Positions 6,171 to 6,404 of a DNA stretch of 6,404 nt are shown piece after piece. The stretch's first letter is position 1, and each line of letters opens with the position of its first letter. The notes under the pieces are model-generated. The model saw only the letters and a program-made list of their open reading frames with translations, searched no databases and was not told the origin of the DNA. Both the position numbers and the translations under genes were made by a program. This DNA is from an uncultured Lachnospiraceae bacterium (GTDB lineage: Bacteria > Bacillota > Clostridia > Lachnospirales > Lachnospiraceae): positions 1-6,404 of the forward strand of contig CABQGZ010000201.1 in assembly GCA_902463835.1 (NCBI GenBank), in the 5' to 3' direction.

Positions 6171-6198
6171 ATTATTTCAAGTATAGCAGATGATTGAG
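6155..6198. repeat. Inverted repeat CTCAATCAT/ATGATTGAG
   Basis: Bases 6155-6163 are an exact 9-bp inverted repeat of 6190-6198, separated by 26 AT-rich bases. The right arm also overlaps the outer arm of the nested dyad that follows, whose partner CTCAAT recurs at 6258-6263. The arms could be terminal repeats of a small decayed element or alternative halves of one structure. Confidence 0.5.
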
Positions 6199-6264
6199 AA
6201 TAAAAAGCACTATCCCGCAATTTGTTTCACAAAACTGCCAAATAGTGCAATTAATCACTCAATT
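6192..6264. repeat. Nested AT-rich palindrome, about 73 bp, centred near 6227
   Basis: Three pairs of arms share almost the same centre: ATTGAG/CTCAAT (6193-6198 with 6258-6263), GCACTAT/ATAGTGC (6207-6213 with 6242-6248) and TTTGT/ACAAA (6221-6225 with 6229-6233, loop TTC). The midpoints are 6228, 6227.5 and 6227, so this is a single imperfect cruciform-forming sequence. It lies exactly between the Fic-like and integrase remnants. It resembles a miniature inverted-repeat element or the structured end of a mobile element; no target-site duplication was recognised. Confidence 0.6.
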
Positions 6265-6404
6265 CGAGTTTCACGATTTATACACACCTTCGCCACGATG
6301 GCGCTCCAGAACGGCGTGGACGTCAAGACCGTCAGCAGTATGTTCGACCACTACTCGGCGGGCTTCACGCTGGATACATACGCCCACGTTACCACGGACG
6401 CGCA
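6265..6404 (+). pseudogene. C-terminal remnant of a tyrosine recombinase/integrase (Tn916-type), runs off the window
   Basis: From 6283 the frame reads HTFATMALQNGVDVKTVSSM, then FDHYSAGFTLDTYAHVTTDA, the end of the catalytic domain of phage/Tn916-type integrases. The box with the nucleophile is present (the Tyr in LDTYAH), as is the histidine of the SMLGH-type motif, though here SMFDH replaces the usual SMLGH. The preceding catalytic HxxR motif is broken: TTTCACGATTTA (6269-6280) encodes FHDL in a different frame, and the arginine codon is replaced by the two bases TA, so FHDL and HTFAT are out of frame. The rest of the protein is missing upstream. An ATG at 6190 opens this frame (no stop to the window end), but its first 25 codons run through the palindrome and do not look like integrase. 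It is most likely a decayed end of an integrative element. Confidence 0.8.

Noticed and set aside
6155..6264. CRISPR-like or tandem repeat array
   Set aside because: The repeated words are inverted rather than direct, short and unequally spaced, with no repeat-spacer periodicity.
6190..6404. Intact small gene starting at the ATG at 6190
   Set aside because: The first 25 codons translate the palindrome, the integrase-like part begins only near 6269-6283, and there is no ribosome binding site; best read as a remnant.

Overview
The window reads as a chromosomal accessory segment of a Gram-positive anaerobe of the Clostridia, most likely an Oscillospirales-type gut bacterium. This is an inference from roughly 50% GC, strong AGGAGG ribosome binding sites, a Clostridia-style lipoprotein leader (lipobox MAAC), compact Rho-independent hairpins, and a Tn916-type tyrosine recombinase remnant. 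No 16S rRNA or other taxonomic marker is present.

Layout. Positions 1-53 hold the probable last codons of an upstream gene, followed by a near-perfect terminator hairpin (73-112). Positions 113-444 have no gene I can support. A consensus-like promoter (445-473) and a perfect 16-bp LacI-type operator palindrome (520-535) precede a five-gene, same-strand unit at 556-5688: a LacI-family regulator, a stand-alone ComEC-like metallo-beta-lactamase-fold protein, and the three subunits of a tripartite tricarboxylate transporter (TctC lipoprotein, TctB, TctA). Gaps are 36, 16, 62 and 18 bp. The 62-bp gap after tctC contains a wobble-rich hairpin with a T-tract that probably acts as a partial terminator. 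The unit ends at a strong terminator (5791-5827).

Positions 5830-6404 are a small graveyard of broken genes: a frameshifted piece of a sodium:amino-acid symporter (AGCS family), a piece resembling the N-terminus of a Fic protein with an in-frame stop, a nested AT-rich palindrome, and the C-terminal end of a tyrosine recombinase that has lost its HxxR arginine and runs off the window.

How the genes may work together. TctC, anchored outside the membrane, should capture a small carboxylate and deliver it to the TctA/TctB membrane complex. The LacI protein would sense the ligand or a product and control the operon through the palindrome in its own leader. The MBL protein has no signal peptide, so it is probably a cytoplasmic metal-dependent hydrolase. 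Its position between regulator and transporter makes a role in processing the imported compound the simplest guess, but the substrate cannot be read from the sequence. That regulator-hydrolase-transporter combination is the most interesting intact feature here.
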